Assembly: GCA_023634235.1 (NCBI GenBank)
Contig: JAMKCF010000047.1
Coordinates: 372,001 to 436,000 of the forward strand
Reading direction: 5' to 3'
DNA from: Pisaster brevispinus
Lineage: Eukaryota; Echinodermata; Asteroidea; Forcipulatida; Asteriidae
DNA: 64,000 nt
Every line of letters begins with the position of its first letter. Position 1 is the stretch's first letter. The notes under the pieces were generated by a model. That model was not told where the DNA came from and did no database searches. It was given only the letters and a program-made list of their open reading frames with translations. Of the stretch, positions 9,501-24,300 are shown piece after piece. The translations under genes and the position numbers were made by a program.

Positions 9501-12500
9501 TGCTAGAGAGACAAAATTTGTACCTGACTCTGCCTTGGATATCCCTGCTTCCGAAAATCAAAGTGTTAGGGTCGCGGAGGGCAAGCTTCATACCGGAAAT
9601 GACCAGCAGGTGGGGCTACTCCGAACGCTCCTCAAAAGCATCCCTAATGGCATTTTTGTGCACAGAGCTGTCAAAGAAACAAAGACAAAGTAAGGACGGT
9701 CAAATCACCCTCAGAATAATACTGGATTTTCACAAGTTGTACACCATTCGAAAGCCCGTCTCAAGGGCTCTCTCTTCCGTGAGTTTGGTTAAGGTCACCA
9801 TTTTGTAGGCGAGGCCAGCGTCCTGGAAGTAGGGCTGCCCGAAACTCCACTGTGTAACATGCCTACGTCATCGCCAGTGAGAAAAAGCCGGCACAAAACG
9901 GTCCGAAATAAATTCTGTGCTAAGCTTGGAAATAACTCATGAACTAGAAATGCTAGAGAGACAAAATTTGTACCTGACTCTGCCTTGGATATCCCTGCTT
10001 CCGAAAATCAAAGTGTTAGGGTCGCGGAGGGCAAGCTTCATACCGGAAATGACCAGCAGGTGGGGCTACTCCGAACGCTCCTCAAAAGCATCCCTAATGG
10101 CATTTTTGTGCACAGAGCTGTCAAAGAAACAAAGACAAAGTAAGGACGGTCAAATCACCCTCAGAATAATACTGGATTTTCACAAGTTGTACACCATTCG
10201 AAAGCCCGTCTCAAGGGCTCTCTCTTCCGTGAGTTTGGTTAAGGTCACCATTTTGTAGGCGAGGCCAGCGTCCTGGAAGTAGGGCTGCCCGAAACTCCAC
10301 TGTGTAACATGCCTACGTCATCGCCAGTGAGAAAAAGCCGGCACAAAACGGTCCGAAATAAATTCTGTGCTAAGCTTGGAAATAACTCATGAACTGGAAA
10401 TGCTAGAGAGACAAAATTTGTACCTGACTCTGCCTTGGATATCCCTGCTTCCGAAAATCAAAGTGTTAGGGTCGCGGAGGGCAAGCTTCATACCGGAAAT
10501 GACCAGCAGGTGGGGCTACTCCGAACGCTCCTCAAAAGCATCCCTAATGGCATTTTTGTGCACAGAGCTGTCAAAGAAACAAAGACAAAGTAAGGACGGT
10601 CAAATCACCCTCAGAATAATACTGGATTTTCACAAGTTGTACACCATTCGAAAGCCCGTCTCAAGGGCTCTCTCTTCCGTGAGTTTGGTTAAGGTCACCA
10701 TTTTGTAGGCGAGGCCAGCGTCCTGGAAGTAGGGCTGCCCGAAACTCCACTGTGTAACATGCCTACGTCATCGCCAGTGAGAAAAAGCCGGCACAAAACG
10801 GTCCGAAATAAATTCTGTGCTAAGCTTGGAAATAACTCATGAACTAGAAATGCTAGAGAGACAAAATTTGTACCTGACTCTGCCTTGGATATCCCTGCTT
10901 CCGAAAATCAAAGTGTTAGGGTCGCGGAGGGCAAGCTTCATACCGGAAATGACCAGCAGGTGGGGCTACTCCGAACGCTCCTCAAAAGCATCCCTAATGG
11001 CATTTTTGTGCACAGAGCTGTCAAAGAAACAAAGACAAAGTAAGGACGGTCAAATCACCCTCAGAATAATACTGGATTTTCACAAGTTGTACACCATTCG
11101 AAAGCCCGTCTCAAGGGCTCTCTCTTCCGTGAGTTTGGTTAAGGTCACCATTTTGTAGGCGAGGCCAGCGTCCTGGAAGTAGGGCTGCCCGAAACTCCAC
11201 TGTGTAACATGCCTACGTCATCGCCAGTGAGAAAAAGCCGGCACAAAACGGTCCGAAATAAATTCTGTGCTAAGCTTGGAAATAACTCATGAACTAGAAA
11301 TGCTAGAGAGACAAAATTTGTACCTGACTCTGCCTTGGATATCCCTGCTTCCGAAAATCAAAGTGTTAGGGTCGCGGAGGGCAAGCTTCATACCGGAAAT
11401 GACCAGCAGGTGGGGCTACTCCGAACGCTCCTCAAAAGCATCCCTAATGGCATTTTTGTGCACAGAGCTGTCAAAGAAACAAAGACAAAGTAAGGACGGT
11501 CAAATCACCCTCAGAATAATACTGGATTTTCACAAGTTGTACACCATTCGAAAGCCCGTCTCAAGGGCTCTCTCTTCCGTGAGTTTGGTTAAGGTCACCA
11601 TTTTGTAGGCGAGGCCAGCGTCCTGGAAGTAGGGCTGCCCGAAACTCCACTGTGTAACATGCCTACGTCATCGCCAGTGAGAAAAAGCCGGCACAAAACG
11701 GTCCGAAATAAATTCTGTGCTAAGCTTGGAAATAACTCATGAACTAGAAATGCTAGAGAGACAAAATTTGTACCTGACTCTGCCTTGGATATCCCTGCTT
11801 CCGAAAATCAAAGTGTTAGGGTCGCGGAGGGCAAGCTTCATACCGGAAATGACCAGCAGGTGGGGCTACTCCGAACGCTCCTCAAAAGCATCCCTAATGG
11901 CATTTTTGTGCACAGAGCTGTCAAAGAAACAAAGACAAAGTAAGGACGGTCAAATCACCCTCAGAATAATACTGGATTTTCACAAGTTGTACACCATTCG
12001 AAAGCCCGTCTCAAGGGCTCTCTCTTCCGTGAGTTTGGTTAAGGTCACCATTTTGTAGGCGAGGCCAGCGTCCTGGAAGTAGGGCTGCCCGAAACTCCAC
12101 TGTGTAACATGCCTACGTCATCGCCAGTGAGAAAAAGCCGGCACAAAACGGTCCGAAATAAATTCTGTGCTAAGCTTGGAAATAACTCATGAACTAGAAA
12201 TGCTAGAGAGACAAAATTTGTACCTGACTCTGCCTTGGATATCCCTGCTTCCGAAAATCAAAGTGTTAGGGTCGCGGAGGGCAAGCTTCATACCGGAAAT
12301 GACCAGCAGGTGGGGCTACTCCGAACGCTCCTCAAAAGCATCCCTAATGGCATTTTTGTGCACAGAGCTGTCAAAGAAACAAAGACAAAGTAAGGACGGT
12401 CAAATCACCCTCAGAATAATACTGGATTTTCACAAGTTGTACACCATTCGAAAGCCCGTCTCAAGGGCTCTCTCTTCCGTGAGTTTGGTTAAGGTCACCA

Positions 12501-15500
12501 TTTTGTAGGCGAGGCCAGCGTCCTGGAAGTAGGGCTGCCCGAAACTCCACTGTGTAACATGCCTACGTCATCGCCAGTGAGAAAAAGCCGGCACAAAACG
12601 GTCCGAAATAAATTCTGTGCTAAGCTTGGAAATAACTCATGAACTAGAAATGCTAGAGAGACAAAATTTGTACCTGACTCTGCCTTGGATATCCCTGCTT
12701 CCGAAAATCAAAGTGTTAGGGTCGCGGAGGGCAAGCTTCATACCGGAAATGACCAGCAGGTGGGGCTACTCCGAACGCTCCTCAAAAGCATCCCTAATGG
12801 CATTTTTGTGCACAGAGCTGTCAAAGAAACAAAGACAAAGTAAGGACGGTCAAATCACCCTCAGAATAATACTGGATTTTCACAAGTTGTACACCATTCG
12901 AAAGCCCGTCTCAAGGGCTCTCTCTTCCGTGAGTTTGGTTAAGGTCACCATTTTGTAGGCGAGGCCAGCGTCCTGGAAGTAGGGCTGCCCGAAACTCCAC
13001 TGTGTAACATGCCTACGTCATCGCCAGTGAGAAAAAGCCGGCACAAAACGGTCCGAAATAAATTCTGTGCTAAGCTTGGAAATAACTCATGAACTAGAAA
13101 TGCTAGAGAGACAAAATTTGTACCTGACTCTGCCTTGGATATCCCTGCTTCCGAAAATCAAAGTGTTAGGGTCGCGGAGGGCAAGCTTCATACCGGAAAT
13201 GACCAGCAGGTGGGGCTACTCCGAACGCTCCTCAAAAGCATCCCTAATGGCATTTTTGTGCACAGAGCTGTCAAAGAAACAAAGACAAAGTAAGGACGGT
13301 CAAATCACCCTCAGAATAATACTGGATTTTCACAAGTTGTACACCATTCGAAAGCCCGTCTCAAGGGCTCTCTCTTCCGTGAGTTTGGTTAAGGTCACCA
13401 TTTTGTAGGCGAGGCCAGCGTCCTGGAAGTAGGGCTGCCCGAAACTCCACTGTGTAACATGCCTACGTCATCGCCAGTGAGAAAAAGCCGGCACAAAACG
13501 GTCCGAAATAAATTCTGTGCTAAGCTTGGAAATAACTCATGAACTAGAAATGCTAGAGAGACAAAATTTGTACCTGACTCTGCCTTGGATATCCCTGCTT
13601 CCGAAAATCAAAGTGTTAGGGTCGCGGAGGGCAAGCTTCATACCGGAAATGACCAGCAGGTGGGGCTACTCCGAACGCTCCTCAAAAGCATCCCTAATGG
13701 CATTTTTGTGCACAGAGCTGTCAAAGAAACAAAGACAAAGTAAGGACGGTCAAATCACCCTCAGAATAATACTGGATTTTCACAAGTTGTACACCATTCG
13801 AAAGCCCGTCTCAAGGGCTCTCTCTTCCGTGAGTTTGGTTAAGGTCACCATTTTGTAGGCGAGGCCAGCGTCCTGGAAGTAGGGCTGCCCGAAACTCCAC
13901 TGTGTAACATGCCTACGTCATCGCCAGTGAGAAAAAGCCGGCACAAAACGGTCCGAAATAAATTCTGTGCTAAGCTTGGAAATAACTCATGAACTAGAAA
14001 TGCTAGAGAGACAAAATTTGTACCTGACTCTGCCTTGGATATCCCTGCTTCCGAAAATCAAAGTGTTAGGGTCGCGGAGGGCAAGCTTCATACCGGAAAT
14101 GACCAGCAGGTGGGGCTACTCCGAACGCTCCTCAAAAGCATCCCTAATGGCATTTTTGTGCACAGAGCTGTCAAAGAAACAAAGACAAAGTAAGGACGGT
14201 CAAATCACCCTCAGAATAATACTGGATTTTCACAAGTTGTACACCATTCGAAAGCCCGTCTCAAGGGCTCTCTCTTCCGTGAGTTTGGTTAAGGTCACCA
14301 TTTTGTAGGCGAGGCCAGCGTCCTGGAAGTAGGGCTGCCCGAAACTCCACTGTGTAACATGCCTACGTCATCGCCAGTGAGAAAAAGCCGGCACAAAACG
14401 GTCCGAAATAAATTCTGTGCTAAGCTTGGAAATAACTCATGAACTAGAAATGCTAGAGAGACAAAATTTGTACCTGACTCTGCCTTGGATATCCCTGCTT
14501 CCGAAAATCAAAGTGTTAGGGTCGCGGAGGGCAAGCTTCATACCGGAAATGACCAGCAGGTGGGGCTACTCCGAACGCTCCTCAAAAGCATCCCTAATGG
14601 CATTTTTGTGCACAGAGCTGTCAAAGAAACAAAGACAAAGTAAGGACGGTCAAATCACCCTCAGAATAATACTGGATTTTCACAAGTTGTACACCATTCG
14701 AAAGCCCGTCTCAAGGGCTCTCTCTTCCGTGAGTTTGGTTAAGGTCACCATTTTGTAGGCGAGGCCAGCGTCCTGGAAGTAGGGCTGCCCGAAACTCCAC
14801 TGTGTAACATGCCTACGTCATCGCCAGTGAGAAAAAGCCGGCACAAAACGGTCCGAAATAAATTCTGTGCTAAGCTTGGAAATAACTCATGAACTGGAAA
14901 TGCTAGAGAGACAAAATTTGTACCTGACTCTGCCTTGGATATCCCTGCTTCCGAAAATCAAAGTGTTAGGGTCGCGGAGGGCAAGCTTCATACCGGAAAT
15001 GACCAGCAGGTGGGGCTACTCCGAACGCTCCTCAAAAGCATCCCTAATGGCATTTTTGTGCACAGAGCTGTCAAAGAAACAAAGACAAAGTAAGGACGGT
15101 CAAATCACCCTCAGAATAATACTGGATTTTCACAAGTTGTACACCATTCGAAAGCCCGTCTCAAGGGCTCTCTCTTCCGTGAGTTTGGTTAAGGTCACCA
15201 TTTTGTAGGCGAGGCCAGCGTCCTGGAAGTAGGGCTGCCCGAAACTCCACTGTGTAACATGCCTACGTCATCGCCAGTGAGAAAAAGCCGGCACAAAACG
15301 GTCCGAAATAAATTCTGTGCTAAGCTTGGAAATAACTCATGAACTAGAAATGCTAGAGAGACAAAATTTGTACCTGACTCTGCCTTGGATATCCCTGCTT
15401 CCGAAAATCAAAGTGTTAGGGTCGCGGAGGGCAAGCTTCATACCGGAAATGACCAGCAGGTGGGGCTACTCCGAACGCTCCTCAAAAGCATCCCTAATGG

Positions 15501-17500
15501 CATTTTTGTGCACAGAGCTGTCAAAGAAACAAAGACAAAGTAAGGACGGTCAAATCACCCTCAGAATAATACTGGATTTTCACAAGTTGTACACCATTCG
15601 AAAGCCCGTCTCAAGGGCTCTCTCTTCCGTGAGTTTGGTTAAGGTCACCATTTTGTAGGCGAGGCCAGCGTCCTGGAAGTAGGGCTGCCCGAAACTCCAC
15701 TGTGTAACATGCCTACGTCATCGCCAGTGAGAAAAAGCCGGCACAAAACGGTCCGAAATAAATTCTGTGCTAAGCTTGGAAATAACTCATGAACTAGAAA
15801 TGCTAGAGAGACAAAATTTGTACCTGACTCTGCCTTGGATATCCCTGCTTCCGAAAATCAAAGTGTTAGGGTCGCGGAGGGCAAGCTTCATACCGGAAAT
15901 GACCAGCAGGTGGGGCTACTCCGAACGCTCCTCAAAAGCATCCCTAATGGCATTTTTGTGCACAGAGCTGTCAAAGAAACAAAGACAAAGTAAGGACGGT
16001 CAAATCACCCTCAGAATAATACTGGATTTTCACAAGTTGTACACCATTCGAAAGCCCGTCTCAAGGGCTCTCTCTTCCGTGAGTTTGGTTAAGGTCACCA
16101 TTTTGTAGGCGAGGCCAGCGTCCTGGAAGTAGGGCTGCCCGAAACTCCACTGTGTAACATGCCTACGTCATCGCCAGTGAGAAAAAGCCGGCACAAAACG
16201 GTCCGAAATAAATTCTGTGCTAAGCTTGGAAATAACTCATGAACTAGAAATGCTAGAGAGACAAAATTTGTACCTGACTCTGCCTTGGATATCCCTGCTT
16301 CCGAAAATCAAAGTGTTAGGGTCGCGGAGGGCAAGCTTCATACCGGAAATGACCAGCAGGTGGGGCTACTCCGAACGCTCCTCAAAAGCATCCCTAATGG
16401 CATTTTTGTGCACAGAGCTGTCAAAGAAACAAAGACAAAGTAAGGACGGTCAAATCACCCTCAGAATAATACTGGATTTTCACAAGTTGTACACCATTCG
16501 AAAGCCCGTCTCAAGGGCTCTCTCTTCCGTGAGTTTGGTTAAGGTCACCATTTTGTAGGCGAGGCCAGCGTCCTGGAAGTAGGGCTGCCCGAAACTCCAC
16601 TGTGTAACATGCCTACGTCATCGCCAGTGAGAAAAAGCCGGCACAAAACGGTCCGAAATAAATTCTGTGCTAAGCTTGGAAATAACTCATGAACTAGAAA
16701 TGCTAGAGAGACAAAATTTGTACCTGACTCTGCCTTGGATATCCCTGCTTCCGAAAATCAAAGTGTTAGGGTCGCGGAGGGCAAGCTTCATACCGGAAAT
16801 GACCAGCAGGTGGGGCTACTCCGAACGCTCCTCAAAAGCATCCCTAATGGCATTTTTGTGCACAGAGCTGTCAAAGAAACAAAGACAAAGTAAGGACGGT
16901 CAAATCACCCTCAGAATAATACTGGATTTTCACAAGTTGTACACCATTCGAAAGCCCGTCTCAAGGGCTCTCTCTTCCGTGAGTTTGGTTAAGGTCACCA
17001 TTTTGTAGGCGAGGCCAGCGTCCTGGAAGTAGGGCTGCCCGAAACTCCACTGTGTAACATGCCTACGTCATCGCCAGTGAGAAAAAGCCGGCACAAAACG
17101 GTCCGAAATAAATTCTGTGCTAAGCTTGGAAATAACTCATGAACTAGAAATGCTAGAGAGACAAAATTTGTACCTGACTCTGCCTTGGATATCCCTGCTT
17201 CCGAAAATCAAAGTGTTAGGGTCGCGGAGGGCAAGCTTCATACCGGAAATGACCAGCAGGTGGGGCTACTCCGAACGCTCCTCAAAAGCATCCCTAATGG
17301 CATTTTTGTGCACAGAGCTGTCAAAGAAACAAAGACAAAGTAAGGACGGTCAAATCACCCTCAGAATAATACTGGATTTTCACAAGTTGTACACCATTCG
17401 AAAGCCCGTCTCAAGGGCTCTCTCTTCCGTGAGTTTGGTTAAGGTCACCATTTTGTAGGCGAGGCCAGCGTCCTGGAAGTAGGGCTGCCCGAAACTCCAC
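3101..17500 (+). repeat. Homogeneous array domain, copies 1-32
   Basis: Thirty-two units of exactly 450 bp. The only recurrent difference I see is A or G at unit position 96 (GAACTA or GAACTG). G is present in copies 3, 4, 7, 8, 9, 15, 17 and 27, for example at 4096, 4546, 5896, 9496, 10396 and 14896. Single-copy changes are a T at 8532 (copy 13) and a T at 9424 (copy 15). Such uniformity implies very recent amplification or strong gene conversion, or else an assembly that has collapsed or over-corrected reads. Confidence 0.93.
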
Positions 17501-18399
17501 TGTGTAACATGCCTACGTCATCGCCAGTGAGAAAAAGCCGGCACAAAACGGTCCGAAATAAATTCTGTGATAAGCTTGGAAATAACTCATGAACTAGAAA
17601 TGCTAGAGAGACAAAATTTGTACCTGACTCTGCCTTGGATATCCCTGTTCCGAAAATCAAAGTGTTAGGGTCGCGGAGGGCAAGCTTCATACCGGAAATG
17701 ACCAGCAGGTGGGGCTACTCCGAACGCTCCTCAAAAGCATCCCTAATGGCATTTTTGTGCACAGAGCTGTCAAAGAAACAAAGACAAAGTAAGGACGGTC
17801 AAATCACCCTCAGAATGATACTGGATTTTCACAAGTTGTACACCATTCGAAAGCCCGTCTCAAGGGCTCTCTCTTCCGTGAGTTTGGTTAAAGTCACCAT
17901 TTTGTAGGCGAGGCCAGCGTCCTGGAAGTAGGGCTGCCCGAAACTCCACTGTGTAACATGCCTACGTCATCGCCAGTGAGAAAAAGCCGGCACAAAAAGG
18001 TCCGAAATAAATTCTGTGCTAAGCCTGGAAATAACTCATGAACTAGAAATGCTAGAGAGACAACATTTGTACCTGACTCTGCCTTGGATATCCCTGCTTC
18101 CGAAAATCAAAGTGTTAGGGTCGCGGAGGGCAAGCTTCATACAGGAAATGACCAGCAGGTGGGGCTACTCCGAACGCTCCTCAAAAGCATCCCTAATGGC
18201 ATTTTTGTGCACAGAGCTGTCAAAGAAACAAAGACAAAGTAAGGACGGTCAAATCACCCTCAGAATAATACTGGATTTTCACAAGTTGTACACCATTCGA
18301 AAGCCCGTCTCAAGGGCTCTCTCTTCCGTGAGTTTGGTTAAGGTCACCATTTTGTAGGCGAGGCCAGCGTCCTGGAAGTAGGGCTGCCCGAAACTCCAC
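17501..18399 (+). repeat. Marked variant monomer pair (copies 33-34)
   Basis: Copy 33 (449 bp) has GTGATA in place of GTGCTA, a 1-bp deletion giving CCCTGTTCCG, AGAATGATA, and AAAGTCACC in place of AAGGTCACC. Copy 34 has CACAAAAAGG in the linker, AAGCCTGG (losing a HindIII site), CAACATTTG and ATACAGGAAA. The same pair with the same changes returns at 27850-28748. Copy 34 resembles the monomers at 30099 and 30999 in the diverse domain, so the pair looks like a piece of the domain boundary embedded inside the uniform domain. Confidence 0.93.
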
Positions 18400-21300
18400 T
18401 GTGTAACATGCCTACGTCATCGCCAGTGAGAAAAAGCCGGCACAAAACGGTCCGAAATAAATTCTGTGCTAAGCTTGGAAATAACTCATGAACTAGAAAT
18501 GCTAGAGAGACAAAATTTGTACCTGACTCTGCCTTGGATATCCCTGCTTCCGAAAATCAAAGTGTTAGGGTCGCGGAGGGCAAGCTTCATACCGGAAATG
18601 ACCAGCAGGTGGGGCTACTCCGAACGCTCCTCAAAAGCATCCCTAATGGCATTTTTGTGCACAGAGCTGTCAAAGAAACAAAGACAAAGTAAGGACGGTC
18701 AAATCACCCTCAGAATAATACTGGATTTTCACAAGTTGTACACCATTCGAAAGCCCGTCTCAAGGGCTCTCTCTTCCGTGAGTTTGGTTAAGGTCACCAT
18801 TTTGTAGGCGAGGCCAGCGTCCTGGAAGTAGGGCTGCCCGAAACTCCACTGTGTAACATGCCTACGTCATCGCCAGTGAGAAAAAGCCGGCACAAAACGG
18901 TCCGAAATAAATTCTGTGCTAAGCTTGGAAATAACTCATGAACTAGAAATGCTAGAGAGACAAAATTTGTACCTGACTCTGCCTTGGATATCCCTGCTTC
19001 CGAAAATCAAAGTGTTAGGGTCGCGGAGGGCAAGCTTCATACCGGAAATGACCAGCAGGTGGGGCTACTCCGAACGCTCCTCAAAAGCATCCCTAATGGC
19101 ATTTTTGTGCACAGAGCTGTCAAAGAAACAAAGACAAAGTAAGGACGGTCAAATCACCCTCAGAATAATACTGGATTTTCACAAGTTGTACACCATTCGA
19201 AAGCCCGTCTCAAGGGCTCTCTCTTCCGTGAGTTTGGTTAAGGTCACCATTTTGTAGGCGAGGCCAGCGTCCTGGAAGTAGGGCTGCCCGAAACTCCACT
19301 GTGTAACATGCCTACGTCATCGCCAGTGAGAAAAAGCCGGCACAAAACGGTCCGAAATAAATTCTGTGCTAAGCTTGGAAATAACTCATGAACTAGAAAT
19401 GCTAGAGAGACAAAATTTGTACCTGACTCTGCCTTGGATATCCCTGCTTCCGAAAATCAAAGTGTTAGGGTCGCGGAGGGCAAGCTTCATACCGGAAATG
19501 ACCAGCAGGTGGGGCTACTCCGAACGCTCCTCAAAAGCATCCCTAATGGCATTTTTGTGCACAGAGCTGTCAAAGAAACAAAGACAAAGTAAGGACGGTC
19601 AAATCACCCTCAGAATAATACTGGATTTTCACAAGTTGTACACCATTCGAAAGCCCGTCTCAAGGGCTCTCTCTTCCGTGAGTTTGGTTAAGGTCACCAT
19701 TTTGTAGGCGAGGCCAGCGTCCTGGAAGTAGGGCTGCCCGAAACTCCACTGTGTAACATGCCTACGTCATCGCCAGTGAGAAAAAGCCGGCACAAAACGG
19801 TCCGAAATAAATTCTGTGCTAAGCTTGGAAATAACTCATGAACTAGAAATGCTAGAGAGACAAAATTTGTACCTGACTCTGCCTTGGATATCCCTGCTTC
19901 CGAAAATCAAAGTGTTAGGGTCGCGGAGGGCAAGCTTCATACCGGAAATGACCAGCAGGTGGGGCTACTCCGAACGCTCCTCAAAAGCATCCCTAATGGC
20001 ATTTTTGTGCACAGAGCTGTCAAAGAAACAAAGACAAAGTAAGGACGGTCAAATCACCCTCAGAATAATACTGGATTTTCACAAGTTGTACACCATTCGA
20101 AAGCCCGTCTCAAGGGCTCTCTCTTCCGTGAGTTTGGTTAAGGTCACCATTTTGTAGGCGAGGCCAGCGTCCTGGAAGTAGGGCTGCCCGAAACTCCACT
20201 GTGTAACATGCCTACGTCATCGCCAGTGAGAAAAAGCCGGCACAAAACGGTCCGAAATAAATTCTGTGCTAAGCTTGGAAATAACTCATGAACTAGAAAT
20301 GCTAGAGAGACAAAATTTGTACCTGACTCTGCCTTGGATATCCCTGCTTCCGAAAATCAAAGTGTTAGGGTCGCGGAGGGCAAGCTTCATACCGGAAATG
20401 ACCAGCAGGTGGGGCTACTCCGAACGCTCCTCAAAAGCATCCCTAATGGCATTTTTGTGCACAGAGCTGTCAAAGAAACAAAGACAAAGTAAGGACGGTC
20501 AAATCACCCTCAGAATAATACTGGATTTTCACAAGTTGTACACCATTCGAAAGCCCGTCTCAAGGGCTCTCTCTTCCGTGAGTTTGGTTAAGGTCACCAT
20601 TTTGTAGGCGAGGCCAGCGTCCTGGAAGTAGGGCTGCCCGAAACTCCACTGTGTAACATGCCTACGTCATCGCCAGTGAGAAAAAGCCGGCACAAAACGG
20701 TCCGAAATAAATTCTGTGCTAAGCTTGGAAATAACTCATGAACTGGAAATGCTAGAGAGACAAAATTTGTACCTGACTCTGCCTTGGATATCCCTGCTTC
20801 CGAAAATCAAAGTGTTAGGGTCGCGGAGGGCAAGCTTCATACCGGAAATGACCAGCAGGTGGGGCTACTCCGAACGCTCCTCAAAAGCATCCCTAATGGC
20901 ATTTTTGTGCACAGAGCTGTCAAAGAAACAAAGACAAAGTAAGGACGGTCAAATCACCCTCAGAATAATACTGGATTTTCACAAGTTGTACACCATTCGA
21001 AAGCCCGTCTCAAGGGCTCTCTCTTCCGTGAGTTTGGTTAAGGTCACCATTTTGTAGGCGAGGCCAGCGTCCTGGAAGTAGGGCTGCCCGAAACTCCACT
21101 GTGTAACATGCCTACGTCATCGCCAGTGAGAAAAAGCCGGCACAAAACGGTCCGAAATAAATTCTGTGCTAAGCTTGGAAATAACTCATGAACTAGAAAT
21201 GCTAGAGAGACAAAATTTGTACCTGACTCTGCCTTGGATATCCCTGCTTCCGAAAATCAAAGTGTTAGGGTCGCGGAGGGCAAGCTTCATACCGGAAATG

Positions 21301-24300
21301 ACCAGCAGGTGGGGCTACTCCGAACGCTACTCAAAAGCATCCCTAATGGCATTTTTGTGCACAGAGCTGTCAAAGAAACAAAGACAAAGTAAGGACGGTC
21401 AAATCACCCTCAGAATAATACTGGATTTTCACAAGTTGTACACCATTCGAAAGCCCGTCTCAAGGGCTCTCTCTTCCGTGAGTTTGGTTAAGGTCACCAT
21501 TTTGTAGGCGAGGCCAGCGTCCTGGAAGTAGGGCTGCCCGAAACTCCACTGTGTAACATGCCTACGTCATCGCCAGTGAGAAAAAGCCGGCACAAAACGG
21601 TCCGAAATAAATTCTGTGCTAAGCTTGGAAATAACTCATGAACTGGAAATGCTAGAGAGACAAAATTTGTACCTGACTCTGCCTTGGATATCCCTGCTTC
21701 CGAAAATCAAAGTGTTAGGGTCGCGGAGGGCAAGCTTCATACCGGAAATGACCAGCAGGTGGGGCTACTCCGAACGCTCCTCAAAAGCATCCCTAATGGC
21801 ATTTTTGTGCACAGAGCTGTCAAAGAAACAAAGACAAAGTAAGGACGGTCAAATCACCCTCAGAATAATACTGGATTTTCACAAGTTGTACACCATTCGA
21901 AAGCCCGTCTCAAGGGCTCTCTCTTCCGTGAGTTTGGTTAAGGTCACCATTTTGTAGGCGAGGCCAGCGTCCTGGAAGTAGGGCTGCCCGAAACTCCACT
22001 GTGTAACATGCCTACGTCATCGCCAGTGAGAAAAAGCCGGCACAAAACGGTCCGAAATAAATTCTGTGCTAAGCTTGGAAATAACTCATGAACTAGAAAT
22101 GCTAGAGAGACAAAATTTGTACCTGACTCTGCCTTGGATATCCCTGCTTCCGAAAATCAAAGTGTTAGGGTCGCGGAGGGCAAGCTTCATACCGGAAATG
22201 ACCAGCAGGTGGGGCTACTCCGAACGCTCCTCAAAAGCATCCCTAATGGCATTTTTGTGCACAGAGCTGTCAAAGAAACAAAGACAAAGTAAGGACGGTC
22301 AAATCACCCTCAGAATAATACTGGATTTTCACAAGTTGTACACCATTCGAAAGCCCGTCTCAAGGGCTCTCTCTTCCGTGAGTTTGGTTAAGGTCACCAT
22401 TTTGTAGGCGAGGCCAGCGTCCTGGAAGTAGGGCTGCCCGAAACTCCACTGTGTAACATGCCTACGTCATCGCCAGTGAGAAAAAGCCGGCACAAAACGG
22501 TCCGAAATAAATTCTGTGCTAAGCTTGGAAATAACTCATGAACTAGAAATGCTAGAGAGACAAAATTTGTACCTGACTCTGCCTTGGATATCCCTGCTTC
22601 CGAAAATCAAAGTGTTAGGGTCGCGGAGGGCAAGCTTCATACCGGAAATGACCAGCAGGTGGGGCTACTCCGAACGCTCCTCAAAAGCATCCCTAATGGC
22701 ATTTTTGTGCACAGAGCTGTCAAAGAAACAAAGACAAAGTAAGGACGGTCAAATCACCCTCAGAATAATACTGGATTTTCACAAGTTGTACACCATTCGA
22801 AAGCCCGTCTCAAGGGCTCTCTCTTCCGTGAGTTTGGTTAAGGTCACCATTTTGTAGGCGAGGCCAGCGTCCTGGAAGTAGGGCTGCCCGAAACTCCACT
22901 GTGTAACATGCCTACGTCATCGCCAGTGAGAAAAAGCCGGCACAAAACGGTCCGAAATAAATTCTGTGCTAAGCTTGGAAATAACTCATGAACTAGAAAT
23001 GCTAGAGAGACAAAATTTGTACCTGACTCTGCCTTGGATATCCCTGCTTCCGAAAATCAAAGTGTTAGGGTCGCGGAGGGCAAGCTTCATACCGGAAATG
23101 ACCAGCAGGTGGGGCTACTCCGAACGCTCCTCAAAAGCATCCCTAATGGCATTTTTGTGCACAGAGCTGTCAAAGAAACAAAGACAAAGTAAGGACGGTC
23201 AAATCACCCTCAGAATAATACTGGATTTTCACAAGTTGTACACCATTCGAAAGCCCGTCTCAAGGGCTCTCTCTTCCGTGAGTTTGGTTAAGGTCACCAT
23301 TTTGTAGGCGAGGCCAGCGTCCTGGAAGTAGGGCTGCCCGAAACTCCACTGTGTAACATGCCTACGTCATCGCCAGTGAGAAAAAGCCGGCACAAAACGG
23401 TCCGAAATAAATTCTGTGCTAAGCTTGGAAATAACTCATGAACTAGAAATGCTAGAGAGACAAAATTTGTACCTGACTCTGCCTTGGATATCCCTGCTTC
23501 CGAAAATCAAAGTGTTAGGGTCGCGGAGGGCAAGCTTCATACCGGAAATGACCAGCAGGTGGGGCTACTCCGAACGCTCCTCAAAAGCATCCCTAATGGC
23601 ATTTTTGTGCACAGAGCTGTCAAAGAAACAAAGACAAAGTAAGGACGGTCAAATCACCCTCAGAATAATACTGGATTTTCACAAGTTGTACACCATTCGA
23701 AAGCCCGTCTCAAGGGCTCTCTCTTCCGTGAGTTTGGTTAAGGTCACCATTTTGTAGGCGAGGCCAGCGTCCTGGAAGTAGGGCTGCCCGAAACTCCACT
23801 GTGTAACATGCCTACGTCATCGCCAGTGAGAAAAAGCCGGCACAAAACGGTCCGAAATAAATTCTGTGCTAAGCTTGGAAATAACTCATGAACTAGAAAT
23901 GCTAGAGAGACAAAATTTGTACCTGACTCTGCCTTGGATATCCCTGCTTCCGAAAATCAAAGTGTTAGGGTCGCGGAGGGCAAGCTTCATACCGGAAATG
24001 ACCAGCAGGTGGGGCTACTCCGAACGCTCCTCAAAAGCATCCCTAATGGCATTTTTGTGCACAGAGCTGTCAAAGAAACAAAGACAAAGTAAGGACGGTC
24101 AAATCACCCTCAGAATAATACTGGATTTTCACAAGTTGTACACCATTCGAAAGCCCGTCTCAAGGGCTCTCTCTTCCGTGAGTTTGGTTAAGGTCACCAT
24201 TTTGTAGGCGAGGCCAGCGTCCTGGAAGTAGGGCTGCCCGAAACTCCACTGTGTAACATGCCTACGTCATCGCCAGTGAGAAAAAGCCGGCACAAAACGG

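Noticed and set aside
17445..17690. 81-codon minus-strand frame, also at 27794-28039 and 53218-53463.
   Set aside because: It appears only in monomers with a 1-bp deletion and is a by-product of the shifted frame.
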